A stretch of 15,604 nucleotides of DNA from JBAXAM01 sp964565935 (GCA_964565935.1 CAZMGW010000028.1:1-15604), one strand, 5' to 3'; numbered from the stretch's first letter, positions 7,541 through 15,554 are shown. A program made the numbers and translations. The notes: generated by a model not told the origin, from the letters alone.

Positions 7541-7840
7541 CTAACTAACCTTTTCTACCGCTGCTTTGATAATCTCAGCCAAAAACGGATTGCCGCCAAA
7601 AACCAGTAGTAATCCCGTTGCGACAGAAATTGCCGCGAAAGCGTCGACCAAGCCAGCCACCATGAACATGCGCATGGTTAGCATTGGCGCCAATTCTGGC
7701 TGACGTGCGATGCTTTCTAAGAATTTTCCACCCAGCATTCCGAAACTAAATGCTGTTGCGAGAGCAGCCAAAGCAATCAATGCCGCCGCAGCAATTATTG
7801 TTACACTTTGTACACCTGCAATTAAATGAGCTAATTCCAC
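7541..7840 (-). CDS. atpE: F1Fo ATP synthase c subunit (proteolipid)
   Basis: Subunit c forms the rotating membrane ring that carries protons. The 99 residues form two membrane helices (about 12-40 and 54-82) joined by the polar loop ARQPE (45-49). The proton-binding carboxylate is Asp66 in AGLVDAF, equivalent to E. coli Asp61. The protein is longer than E. coli c (79 residues), with about ten residues after the NPF common in related gammaproteobacteria. Helix 1 is unusual: the glycine pattern read as G-A-G-G in E. coli (23, 25, 27, 29) is A28-A30-S32-G34 here, and the loop entry reads FLESIARQPE where FLEGAARQP is common. Start is GTG behind a very strong ribosome-binding site. Confidence 0.96.
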   Translation of the reverse strand: MELAHLIAGVQSVTIIAAAALIALAALATAFSFGMLGGKFLESIARQPELAPMLTMRMFMVAGLVDAFAAISVATGLLLVFGGNPFLAEIIKAAVEKVS

Positions 7841-7845
7841 AGTAT

Positions 7846-7852
7846 CTCCCCC
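7846..7852 (-). promoter_or_regulatory. Strong ribosome-binding site of atpE
   Basis: On the minus strand GGGGGAG lies five bases ahead of the GTG start of atpE. It is clearly the best ribosome-binding site of the atp run, where several genes have almost none. This fits the need for many c subunits per complex and decides the GTG start. Confidence 0.7.
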
Positions 7853-7885
7853 TAGGTAAAATTTAAAAAAGCACAGAAATGCAGT

Positions 7886-8674
7886 TTAATGTTGCGAATC
7901 GTGCGCCATACTCAAATAAATAATAGTTAACATCATAAAAACAAATGCTTGAATTGCAATAATCAGAACATGGAAAATAGACCAAATTCCGCCCGCAGTC
8001 CACTGAATCCACCATGGCATGGTGGCAATCAATAGAAATATTAGTTCTCCCGCAAATATATTACCAAAAAGTCGTAGGGATAAGGATATTGGTTTTACTA
8101 TTTCTTCGATTAATCGGAATACCACATTGAATGGAAACAGCCAAATACCGAAAGGCGCTGTTAGCATTTCTTTGGTAAATCCTTTAAAGCCCTTGGCTTT
8201 GAAGTTATAGACAATAATTAATAGAAAAACGCTAATCGATAAAGCAAAAGTAAAATTAGGGTCATCTGTTGGTACTGAGCGAAAATGTTCAAACCCAAAA
8301 AGATGTTGTAAGTCTACTGGGATTAAGTCAAGGGCGCTTAAGGAGAATACCCAGACAAAAACAGTTAAAGCTAGCGGCGCGACTAGAGAGCTATTACCAT
8401 GAAAAACATCTGCTACTGATTGTTGTATAAATTCAATAGTCATCTCTATGAAATTTTGCAGTTTTCCTGGGCATCCTTTGTTAAATCTTATTACGGTAAA
8501 ACGAAATATTGCAAAAAATAAAGCGCCAAAAATAATTGTTAATGCCAAGGTATCAAGGTTAAGCGTCCAAAAACCGCCTTTCCCCAGAGTAAAAGTATGC
8601 AAATCCAGCTGGAGATACTCCAAATGGTGCTGAACATATTCTTCTGAAGTTGGGTGTAAAAAATTGGTTGTCAT
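7886..8674 (-). CDS. atpB: F1Fo ATP synthase a subunit
   Basis: Subunit a provides the proton half-channels beside the c-ring. The 262 residues (E. coli 271) are mostly membrane helices. The essential arginine is Arg201 in ISLSLRLFGNIFAGELIFLL, with Glu210 matching E. coli Glu219. His235 in WSIFHVLI and Gln242 in IQAFVFMMLT match E. coli His245 and Gln252. The N-terminus EEYVQHHLEYLQ also follows the family. It begins four bases after atpI (TAA-GAAA-ATG) and is followed by atpE after 45 bp. All channel residues that I can check are present. Confidence 0.97.
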   Translation of the reverse strand: MTTNFLHPTSEEYVQHHLEYLQLDLHTFTLGKGGFWTLNLDTLALTIIFGALFFAIFRFTVIRFNKGCPGKLQNFIEMTIEFIQQSVADVFHGNSSLVAPLALTVFVWVFSLSALDLIPVDLQHLFGFEHFRSVPTDDPNFTFALSISVFLLIIVYNFKAKGFKGFTKEMLTAPFGIWLFPFNVVFRLIEEIVKPISLSLRLFGNIFAGELIFLLIATMPWWIQWTAGGIWSIFHVLIIAIQAFVFMMLTIIYLSMAHDSQH

Positions 8675-8678
8675 TTTC

Positions 8679-9065
8679 TTACTTTTTTATAGCACAACTG
8701 GACAACGCACAAAGGGGCATGAAAAATGATGCCGCGATTGCTGCGATATAACCGCAGAGAAAAGCTCCCGTTTGTATGGGAACAAACAGTATAATCAGAG
8801 TTATTAACCCTGCGCTCAATAGCAGCTTCACCCCTTCACCTAAAAGGAAGTCTTTTAGTAGATTTTGTGAATCTCGCTTTGTTGTGGGTTTAAATAATTT
8901 ACGTACAAAATATAAGCTTGGTAGAATCCAAGAGCTTCCGCCTAATAAAACCGAAACCAACCCCCACCAGTCATTTATAAAAACAAAAACCCCAGCAACA
9001 ATCCCAAGCAAGATCAGTTGCAACACAATGAGCCTATACCCTACAAGCAGGAGTTGTCGAAACAT
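8679..9065 (-). CDS. atpI: ATP synthase subunit I (AtpI)
   Basis: AtpI is a small membrane protein encoded ahead of atpB in many bacteria. It is thought to assist c-ring assembly or magnesium handling and is not part of the finished enzyme. The 128 residues contain about four hydrophobic segments (roughly 11-30, 33-55, 78-97 and 100-122) with basic stretches between them (RKLFKPTTKRD). The sequence is poorly conserved in this family, so the call rests on size, topology and its place before atpB. It starts only 20 bp after the stop of the efflux adaptor gene. No clear ribosome-binding site precedes the ATG. Confidence 0.88.
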   Translation of the reverse strand: MFRQLLLVGYRLIVLQLILLGIVAGVFVFINDWWGLVSVLLGGSSWILPSLYFVRKLFKPTTKRDSQNLLKDFLLGEGVKLLLSAGLITLIILFVPIQTGAFLCGYIAAIAASFFMPLCALSSCAIKK

Positions 9066-9085
9066 AATTAATGCGTATTTATTTT

Positions 9086-10111
9086 TTAGTTTTTACTTCC
9101 GGTTGTCGCCACTGGAGACCCATCATGTATTTTTAACTGCCCTACCGTAACAATCACATCGCCAACTTTTATGCCTGATTTAATAATAACGTTGTTGCTA
9201 TCGCGATCCCCCAGAATGACAGGGGTTTTTACCGCTTTACCGTCAACAACCATGAAAACATAATTACTTCCTGGAGTATAAACCACTGCTGTTTGTGGAA
9301 TCTTGATTATTTGTTGTTGCGAACCGAATTGTAAAATTACTTCAGCGAAACCCCCAGGCAAAAGCTTCCCATCTTTATTCGGTACGCTAGCGCGTATATT
9401 TAGTGTGCGGTTATTTTGATTGATCAGAGATTCAATTGCCTCCACCTTACCAACAAAGGTTTCATTGGGATAAGCATCCGTGTGTAACAATACGGTTTGT
9501 CCAATTGCAGCCTTACTTAAATAAAGCTCCGGGATGCTAAAATCTACTCTTAAAGGGTCAAGAGACTGTAAATTAACTATATTTTGCCCAGCATTAACAT
9601 AATCCCCCAAATTCACCTGACTTAAACCAAGCTTGCCGGCAAATGGGGCAACAATATTTGCTTGACGCAATTGTGCTTTCATATCCTCAACTTTTGCTCG
9701 CGCAGAATTATAGTCGGCCTGCGCTTTATCAAAATCAGACTTAGATACATCATGGGTTTTGTATAGCTCAGAGAATCGTTCAAATTGTAGGCGAGTGAGC
9801 TGTAATTGAGCTTGCACATCCGCCAATTGTGCCTTGAGAATATCAGTATTTATCTCAATTAACGGCGCTCCAACCGGGACACTATCTCCTGATTTAAAAT
9901 GAATTTGAGTAATGCGGCCGGAAATCTCGGGTTTTACCACTATGCCGGGTATTGAAATCAATGATCCAGTTGTTGAAACTTGGGCTTGGTGTGGGCTGGG
10001 CTGCACTGTTATTGTTTCAACAAAAACCGGCGGCGTTTCTGCTGATTTAGCCAATGCTAGATTAGCTAAACCTAAAATCATGATAAAAGAAATAGTTATT
10101 TGTTTCAGCAT
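9086..10111 (-). CDS. Periplasmic adaptor (membrane fusion protein) of an RND-type efflux system
   Basis: Proteins of this family join an inner-membrane pump to an outer-membrane channel. With the chosen ATG the protein has 341 residues. It has a signal peptide (MLKQITISFIMILGLANLALA, cleavage likely after residue 21), a lipoyl half with ISGRITQIHFKSGDSVPVG (about 63-81), a coiled-coil hairpin (about 90-151), the second lipoyl half IVAPFAGKLGLSQVNLGDYV (about 153-172), a beta-barrel (to about 263) and a membrane-proximal part (IPQTAVVY onward). An in-frame ATG at 10177 and another at 10117 exist. I prefer 10111 because AGG sits seven bases ahead and the signal peptide starts correctly. No pump gene is adjacent: atpI follows after 20 bp. 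An ABC-type partner cannot be excluded. Confidence 0.88.
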   Translation of the reverse strand: MLKQITISFIMILGLANLALAKSAETPPVFVETITVQPSPHQAQVSTTGSLISIPGIVVKPEISGRITQIHFKSGDSVPVGAPLIEINTDILKAQLADVQAQLQLTRLQFERFSELYKTHDVSKSDFDKAQADYNSARAKVEDMKAQLRQANIVAPFAGKLGLSQVNLGDYVNAGQNIVNLQSLDPLRVDFSIPELYLSKAAIGQTVLLHTDAYPNETFVGKVEAIESLINQNNRTLNIRASVPNKDGKLLPGGFAEVILQFGSQQQIIKIPQTAVVYTPGSNYVFMVVDGKAVKTPVILGDRDSNNVIIKSGIKVGDVIVTVGQLKIHDGSPVATTGSKN

Positions 10112-10146
10112 AAACATACCTATCCAAAAACTCTTAAGCCCGTCTA

Positions 10147-10174
10147 ATTTTACAAGATTGAGCCCAAACCACAA
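10147..10174 (-). promoter_or_regulatory. Candidate promoter for the adaptor gene
   Basis: In the 102-bp gap after the ligase-like gene, the minus strand reads TTGTGG (10169-10174) and, 16 bases later, TAAAAT (10147-10152). These match the sigma-70 boxes at four and five of six positions. The gap is the widest in the minus-strand run, so an internal promoter here is plausible. It could also serve the atp genes, because only 20 bp separate the adaptor gene from atpI. Unproven. Confidence 0.3.
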
Positions 10175-10213
10175 CATAAAATGTGAGAAAGAGATATTGC
10201 CTTCTATGTCCCG

Positions 10214-11428
10214 CTAACAAGTTGTTGCGGTTTTTGCAATAATTCTGTTCTTTGTTGGCAAAGCAGCAAAAGCCAAGGCGATAAAATAAGCATAAAAATG
10301 GCCTTCGGTGGTATCCAACAACCAGGAATTGGCCAAACAACCGAGCATAATTCCCAAAACTGTACCATGCACAATGTGCTTGAGCTCTTCAGGCAAAAGT
10401 CTGCTGTACCATATAGGAACTCCAAAAAGCAACAGCAACATGGCAAGCCCCAGAGCGCCAAATTGTACAGCAATAAAAACATACTCATTGTGCGGATTAT
10501 TGGTTAGTAATTCTGGTACCAATGCTGGCGTAATATTAGTATACTCATGAATAAAGCTACCTGTGCCCGCACCAAAAACGGGATGTTCTTTAATCAACTT
10601 GAGGCCGTTCTTTACAAATGACATTCGCAGCCCCACAGACGTATTCTCATTTTGGCTAAACACTTTAACATCACTAAACACTCTTTCGCTTCTTTCTTTA
10701 AAAACAGGTGAGAATTTATAAGCCGCCCCCAAAAGCAACGCCGAGCTTATAATTGCCAAAATCAGCCCCCTGTAACCCAATTTCTGTATAAAAAATAAAG
10801 TTACTAAAAAAACAAAAACAACCTGGCCGGTTCTCCCAATACTGCGAAATAAAAGCGTATAAACAACAACCGACAAAAAAGCCACCCACAACCAACGATA
10901 GCGCTTGTCAGTCACAACCCTAAGCAAACACAAATAGCCAGCAAATGCCATTAAAAAACTAAACTCAATGCTCGGCTTAAAAACCTCAACACTCCCCCTT
11001 TTGGCAACATGACTTAACCATCCAAAATCCTTTAAGTATGCCGCAACCAGCATTACCAAAATTGCAGCTACAAAAGCATTAATAGCATACTTACGCCAGC
11101 GCTCTTCAGTAAATAAAGGGATAAAAAAAACTGCTAATAAAAATTTATCGTATTTACGGAGCATTTTTAGCATATCTGGCCATGGAGCAGTCGAATAAAG
11201 AGCGCCCACAAGAAATAACACATAGAAAAGCAAAAATATTATAGCAACCGGATTACGAACAATTAGATCGAATTTTGCGCGCCAATTTCCCGCAGCCAAA
11301 CCAAACAACACTGTAGCAAAAAACAATATGTTAGTAGCCGCTGTTGAAAGCACAATTGCGGCGGCCGTCATAACCGCACAAATTTTGCTTAATAAATCAA
11401 ACGCGTTTGTAATTTTTTCATAGTTCAC
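10214..11428 (-). CDS. O-antigen ligase / Wzy-like polytopic membrane protein
   Basis: Members of this family (Wzy_C, WaaL-like) join or polymerise undecaprenyl-linked glycans on the periplasmic side of the inner membrane. The 404 residues contain about ten to twelve hydrophobic segments and one large periplasmic-type loop (about 235-315). The loop ends FGAGTGSFIHEY and then NPHNEY (311-316), whose His is conserved in ligases. A basic RTGQ motif is at 199-202. I chose the GTG at 11426-11428, one base after the glycosyltransferase stop, because GGGGG lies six bases ahead. An ATG at 11458 would give ten more residues and overlap the previous gene but lacks a ribosome-binding site. Ligase versus polymerase cannot be decided from the sequence; the neighbouring glycosyltransferase favours a surface-glycan role. 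Confidence 0.8.
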   Translation of the reverse strand: MNYEKITNAFDLLSKICAVMTAAAIVLSTAATNILFFATVLFGLAAGNWRAKFDLIVRNPVAIIFLLFYVLFLVGALYSTAPWPDMLKMLRKYDKFLLAVFFIPLFTEERWRKYAINAFVAAILVMLVAAYLKDFGWLSHVAKRGSVEVFKPSIEFSFLMAFAGYLCLLRVVTDKRYRWLWVAFLSVVVYTLLFRSIGRTGQVVFVFLVTLFFIQKLGYRGLILAIISSALLLGAAYKFSPVFKERSERVFSDVKVFSQNENTSVGLRMSFVKNGLKLIKEHPVFGAGTGSFIHEYTNITPALVPELLTNNPHNEYVFIAVQFGALGLAMLLLLFGVPIWYSRLLPEELKHIVHGTVLGIMLGCLANSWLLDTTEGHFYAYFIALAFAALPTKNRIIAKTATTC

Positions 11429-11429
11429 G

Positions 11430-12242
11430 TCATACCCCCACGTATTGATCAATGCCATGCACGGCTTTAACGCGCGCGGAACTTTCGATTTCTTTCAATT
11501 TTTGATAATTAACTTGCTCGCGGTTGCGACTATTTTCTGGATGCCAAAGATGAAACACCGGCGCGGCAAAGTGGCCGTCTTTGCGCAGCACATGACTGCG
11601 TATCAGCCTGATGGCTAAATCAGAATCCTCATACCCCCAACCACTGTAACTCTCATCAAAGCCATTGACCGCAAAAAAGTCTTTTTTCCAGATACCCAAG
11701 TTGCAGGTTTTTGCTCCTTGCCACTTAGTGCGCCGCAAGTAACGCGGATAAAAATTCCCGGCTGGTAAAATTGGCAAAAACCGATTGATCTGCCCATGAC
11801 AAAAAATTTTAAGCCAATGCCAATTGCTCCATTGATGCAAAGGAAGTTGTTGGCGTAGGACTGAAGCGGTAAAAACGGACGATAGTAATATTCTATTGCC
11901 AACAACAAAATAATTGTGTTCCGCAAGTTCCTGGTGTCGCCTAACAAAAGAGGCTCGAGGCACCGAATCCCCGTCTAGAAAAACCAGATAATCACCCTTG
12001 GCCAAAGCGGCGCTTTTGTTTCGAATAGTTGCCGCACGAAAATCAGCATGCTCATGCCACACATGCTTAATACCACAAGAAACTTTTGATCTGAGCGAAT
12101 CTACCACCTGTTTGGTCTCGTCAGCCGACCCATCATCCGCAACAATAACCTCAAAATCAGCAGCATCTTGCTGCACCAAGGCTAATAACACCAAGCGCAA
12201 AGCGTCAGGACGATTATAAGTGGAAACAATAACCGAGATCAT
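11430..12242 (-). CDS. Family 2 glycosyltransferase with a galactosyltransferase-type C-terminal domain
   Basis: This cytoplasmic enzyme probably transfers a sugar from a nucleotide donor to a growing surface glycan. The 270 residues show the GT-A fold: SVIVSTYNRP (3-12), VIVADDGSADET (32-43) for donor binding, and the metal-binding DGD (90-92) in LVFLDGDSVPR. The C-terminal part carries NLGIWKKDFFAVNGFDESY and then GWGYEDSDLAIRL (201-213), the Glyco_transf_7C signature, and VFHLWHPEN (229-237). The ATG follows the secA stop directly (TAAATG), and the ligase-like gene begins one base after its own stop, so both junctions suggest translational coupling. Donor and acceptor cannot be told from the sequence; LPS core or O-antigen synthesis is likely from the context. 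Confidence 0.9.
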   Translation of the reverse strand: MISVIVSTYNRPDALRLVLLALVQQDAADFEVIVADDGSADETKQVVDSLRSKVSCGIKHVWHEHADFRAATIRNKSAALAKGDYLVFLDGDSVPRASFVRRHQELAEHNYFVVGNRILLSSVFTASVLRQQLPLHQWSNWHWLKIFCHGQINRFLPILPAGNFYPRYLRRTKWQGAKTCNLGIWKKDFFAVNGFDESYSGWGYEDSDLAIRLIRSHVLRKDGHFAAPVFHLWHPENSRNREQVNYQKLKEIESSARVKAVHGIDQYVGV

Positions 12243-14966
12243 TTATCCCAACTTCCCATGACACTGTTTGAACTTCTTTCCCGATCCACATGGGCACAAA
12301 TCATTCCGCCCAACTTTTGGTACTTCGCGCACATAAGGCTCATTATTCGCTGCTTCTCCTCCAACAGCCACTGCCTCACCTTCTGGCAAAGCATTAGTAG
12401 AAGCGTGAATAAAGTTCATTTTATTCTGCTCTTTTTCCGCAATCCGACGACGTTCTTCTTCAATGGCTTCCACATCTTCTTGGGTCCTGAGCTGGATCGA
12501 ATAAAGAGTACGCGCAACATCACGTTTTACATCTTCTAACAGCTGTTTAAACATCAAAAATGCTTCGCGCTTATATTCTTGTTTTGGGTTTTGCTGTGCA
12601 TAACCGCGCAAATGAATGCCCTCACGCAAATGATCCATAGCCGCCAAATGATTTTTCCAGTGGGTATCCAAAGTCTGCAGCATGATTGAGCGTTCAATAT
12701 GTCTCATTGTTGCGGCGCTTATTTGAGCCTCTTTTTGCCGATAAACCTCTGTCAAATCATTAAGAATCCTGGAACGCAATGGCTCTTCGTGTAAAGAGCT
12801 GTCTTGATCCAACCAGCTTTTAACTGGCAAACTTACACCATATTCCTGATGTAGTTGTCGCTCTAAACCAAGCACATCCCATTGTTCTTCCAAGCTATGT
12901 GGCGGAATAAAAGTATCAATGAGCGCACTGACAGCATCCTCACGCACCATCGCAATCGTTTCAGCAATGTCGCTTGCTTCCATTAAATCATCGCGTTGCT
13001 TGTAAACCACTTTACGTTGTTCATTGGCAACATCATCAAATTCCAAAAGATGTTTGCGGATATCAAAGTTATGTCCCTCAACTTTACGCTGTGCATTTTC
13101 AACCGCACGCGTTACCAGAGAATGCTCAATCACTTCATTTTCTTGCATACCTAGCTTTTTCATGATTATCGCAATACGATCAGAAGCAAAAATACGCAGC
13201 AAATTGTCTTCTAATGACAGATAAAATCTGGAGGAACCAGGATCACCCTGACGACCAGATCGACCACGCAATTGATTGTCAATTCGGCGTGACTCATGAC
13301 GTTCAGAACCAACAACATGCAACCCCCCAGCCGCCAGAACTGCATCATGGCTTATCTTCCATTCCGCTTTTATTTTTGCTATTTCTGCTTCCGTTGGATT
13401 TTCTAAGTCTGCTAACTGAGCATCTAAACTACCGCCAAGCACAATATCAGTACCACGACCTGCCATATTAGTCGCAATCGTTATTGCCCCGGGGCGCCCA
13501 GCTTGAGCAATAATTTTAGCTTCCCGCTCGTGTTGTTTAGCATTTAGCACTTCATGCGTGATTTTTGCTTTATCAAGCAGGCTAGATAATTTTTCTGAGG
13601 TCTCAATTGAGGCCGTACCGACCAACAGCGGCTGACCTTTTTGACTGCGCTCTTTGATATCCTGCAACACTGCATTAAATTTTTCTTTTGCGGTTAAATA
13701 AATTTGATCCGGGAGATCTTTGCGGATCATTTGCATATGAGTGGGGATAACCACAACCTCCAAGCCATAAATTTGTCGAAACTCAAAAGCCTCCGTATCG
13801 GCTGTACCGGTCATGCCTGAAATCTTCTCGTAGATACGGAAATAATTTTGGAACGTTATTGAAGCAAGCGTTTGATTTTCCTTGCGAATTTGCACGCTTT
13901 CTTTTGCTTCAATTGCTTGGTGCAATCCATCAGACCAACGACGCCCTTCCATTGTGCGCCCAGTATGCTCATCAACTATAACCACTTCTCCATCTTTAAC
14001 TATGTAATCCACATCACAAAAGAACAAAGTATTAGCACGCAAGGCGGCGTTAAGATAATGCATCAGCTTAACGTTTTTGGGATCATACAAACTCTCACCG
14101 GCACGAATTAAACCGGCTTGAACAAATAACCTCTCGACATTTTGGTACCCCTCTTCAGTAAGATGGGCTTGTCGCGTTTTTTCGTCCAAAGTGTAATCGC
14201 CAGCACCATCTGGCTTTTCTTGTTTTTTTAGCTTAGGAATCAATTTGTTAATGCCAAGATAAAGCTCTGCGCTATCTTCAGCCGGACCAGAAATAATCAG
14301 AGGGGTACGCGCTTCATCAATCAAAATTGAATCAACTTCATCGATAATGGCAAAATACAAACCGCGTTGCGCTTTATCTTCGAGGCTCAGAGCCATATTG
14401 TCGCGTAAATAGTCAAAACCAAACTCGTTATTGGTCCCATAAACAATATCTTTGGAGTAGGCATTTTTTTTATCTTCATGCTCCTGACCAGATATAATCA
14501 CCCCGACGCTCAAGCCCAAAAAATTATAAATTGGCCCCATCCACGCAGCATCACGTTGAGCCAAATAGTCATTAACGGTAACGATATGCACGGATTTTCC
14601 GGTTAGAGCGTTCAAATAAGCCGCCAAAGTTGCAACGAGCGTTTTACCTTCACCAGTGCGCATTTCGGCGATTTTGCCCTCATGCAAAACCATACCACCG
14701 ATTAATTGCACATCAAAATGCCGCAAACCCAAAGTGCGCACGCTCGCTTCCCGCACCGCAGCAAAGGCCTCCGGCAGGAGCATGCCCAAAGTCTCTCCAT
14801 CCTGTAGACGCTTGCGTAGTTTAGGGGTTATCGCCTTAAGATCCTCATCAGACAAGGATTGCATCTGCGGTTCAAGTTCGTTAATTGCCGCGACGTTTTT
14901 TGTAAGCAGCTTCAATATACGTTCGTTTTGTGTGCCAAATATTTTACTTAAAATTTTTGTGATCAT
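12243..14966 (-). CDS. secA: Preprotein translocase ATPase SecA
   Basis: SecA drives export of unfolded proteins through SecYEG using ATP. The 907 residues match the family (E. coli 901). Motifs in order are the Walker A MRTGEGKT (102-109), TVNDYLAQRDA, YGTNNEFGFDYLRDNM, the DEVDSILIDEARTPLIISGP region (209-228), ISGMTGTA, NMAGRGTDI and QLRGRSGRQGDPGSSRFYLSLED. The C-terminal scaffold contains HWKNHLAAMDHLREGIHLRGYAQQNPK. The protein ends in a metal-binding tail CPCGSGKKFKQCH (Cys891, Cys893, Cys902, His903), which binds zinc and helps contact SecB in E. coli. No Shine-Dalgarno sequence is evident before the ATG. Its last codon abuts the next gene. Confidence 0.99.
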   Translation of the reverse strand: MITKILSKIFGTQNERILKLLTKNVAAINELEPQMQSLSDEDLKAITPKLRKRLQDGETLGMLLPEAFAAVREASVRTLGLRHFDVQLIGGMVLHEGKIAEMRTGEGKTLVATLAAYLNALTGKSVHIVTVNDYLAQRDAAWMGPIYNFLGLSVGVIISGQEHEDKKNAYSKDIVYGTNNEFGFDYLRDNMALSLEDKAQRGLYFAIIDEVDSILIDEARTPLIISGPAEDSAELYLGINKLIPKLKKQEKPDGAGDYTLDEKTRQAHLTEEGYQNVERLFVQAGLIRAGESLYDPKNVKLMHYLNAALRANTLFFCDVDYIVKDGEVVIVDEHTGRTMEGRRWSDGLHQAIEAKESVQIRKENQTLASITFQNYFRIYEKISGMTGTADTEAFEFRQIYGLEVVVIPTHMQMIRKDLPDQIYLTAKEKFNAVLQDIKERSQKGQPLLVGTASIETSEKLSSLLDKAKITHEVLNAKQHEREAKIIAQAGRPGAITIATNMAGRGTDIVLGGSLDAQLADLENPTEAEIAKIKAEWKISHDAVLAAGGLHVVGSERHESRRIDNQLRGRSGRQGDPGSSRFYLSLEDNLLRIFASDRIAIIMKKLGMQENEVIEHSLVTRAVENAQRKVEGHNFDIRKHLLEFDDVANEQRKVVYKQRDDLMEASDIAETIAMVREDAVSALIDTFIPPHSLEEQWDVLGLERQLHQEYGVSLPVKSWLDQDSSLHEEPLRSRILNDLTEVYRQKEAQISAATMRHIERSIMLQTLDTHWKNHLAAMDHLREGIHLRGYAQQNPKQEYKREAFLMFKQLLEDVKRDVARTLYSIQLRTQEDVEAIEEERRRIAEKEQNKMNFIHASTNALPEGEAVAVGGEAANNEPYVREVPKVGRNDLCPCGSGKKFKQCHGKLG

Positions 14967-15041
14967 AATAGTGTTTTAAAAATAGTAACCCGATGATTTT
15001 GTAGTTAGCAATTGAATTTATTATGCCGTAAAATGCAGCAA
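14967..15041. promoter_or_regulatory. Divergent intergenic region between secA and dciA
   Basis: This 75-bp AT-rich gap must hold promoters for both directions. For secA, the minus strand has TTGCTA (15006-15011) and TACTAT (14982-14987) with 18 bases between, each matching four of six consensus positions. This would give a very short leader. For the plus strand, TATTAT (15019-15024) could be a -10 box, but no good -35 box sits ahead of it. I see no SecM-like leader gene or other translated regulator ahead of secA. Confidence 0.3.
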
Positions 15042-15446
15042 ATGAAAACCATTGGCGAAATTTTAGAGAAAGATCTGTCTGTATTCACAAAATTAATGAA
15101 GAAAAGTCAAGTTACTCAAGATCTGGCTTTCGTGTTTCAGAACGTGATTGATGCAGATTTAGCCAAGCACTGCCATTTTGCCAATTTAGAGGGTTCTGTA
15201 GTTACAGTTACCGTAACAAATGCCGCCTGGGCCACAAGATTGCGTTACGCCATCCCCGATCTGATAAAAACTTTGCGCACGCAGCCTGAGTTTAAAACTG
15301 TTGCCTCTATTCGCTACCTGGTTAATCGCCAGCTTAATGAATCAAAACCCAAGAAAAAACAAACGAGGCTGTCGAGTAGCAATGAGATTTTATGGCAAGA
15401 AACCTTGGCTAAATTAAAAAGCCGCAAGCGTCGTTCGGTGTCTTGA
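15042..15446 (+). CDS. DUF721 protein, probable DciA replicative helicase operator
   Basis: DciA proteins (DUF721) interact with the replicative helicase DnaB and assist its loading in bacteria that lack DnaC-type loaders. The chosen ATG gives 134 residues, starting MKTIGEILEKD as is usual for the family. The domain covers about 1-95, with LAFVFQNVIDADLAKHCHFANLE, VTVTVTNAAWATRLRYAIPDLI and IRYLV as family features. The C-terminus is very basic (KPKKKQTR and KSRKRRS), as expected for DNA contact. Other in-frame starts are ATG at 15033 and TTG at 15012; none has a clear ribosome-binding site. DUF721 genes often lie beside secA in gammaproteobacteria, which supports the call. Here the two are divergent. 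Confidence 0.8.
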   Translation: MKTIGEILEKDLSVFTKLMKKSQVTQDLAFVFQNVIDADLAKHCHFANLEGSVVTVTVTNAAWATRLRYAIPDLIKTLRTQPEFKTVASIRYLVNRQLNESKPKKKQTRLSSSNEILWQETLAKLKSRKRRSVS

Positions 15447-15483
15447 TACTTAATTCCACAAGAGATAACCGCTTATCAGCAGC

Positions 15484-15522
15484 TTGACATTCTTCGTCTT
15501 CGTCGTACAATAAAACTGTACA
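15484..15522 (+). promoter_or_regulatory. Promoter and YefM-type operator ahead of the antitoxin gene
   Basis: TTGACA (15484-15489) and TACAAT (15506-15511) with a 16-base spacer form a near-consensus sigma-70 promoter. Overlapping and following the -10 box are CGTACA (15504-15509) and TGTACA (15517-15522), with centres 13 bp apart. TGTACA is the core of the paired repeats bound by YefM-YoeB in E. coli, so these are likely the autoregulatory sites of the toxin-antitoxin pair that begins downstream. The -10 hexamer lies inside the first box's edge, so binding would block polymerase. Confidence 0.65.
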
Positions 15523-15554
15523 ACAACAAGAAAAGAAGAAAGAAAAGGCAAAAA

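Noticed and set aside
8679..9065. A membrane protein unrelated to ATP synthase in place of AtpI
   Set aside because: Size, about four membrane segments and a four-base gap to atpB all fit AtpI, although sequence conservation in that family is low.
10112..10177. Longer N-terminus for the efflux adaptor starting at 10177
   Set aside because: The extra 22 residues would precede a clear signal peptide, and the AGG ribosome-binding site is placed for the start at 10111.
10204..10488. Minus-strand open frame overlapping the ligase-like gene
   Set aside because: It lies fully in another frame of a well-supported membrane protein gene, and its sequence shows no family features.
15464..15477. GATAA/TTATC hairpin behind the dciA-like gene as a terminator
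   Set aside because: The stem is only five AT-rich pairs and no T tract follows.
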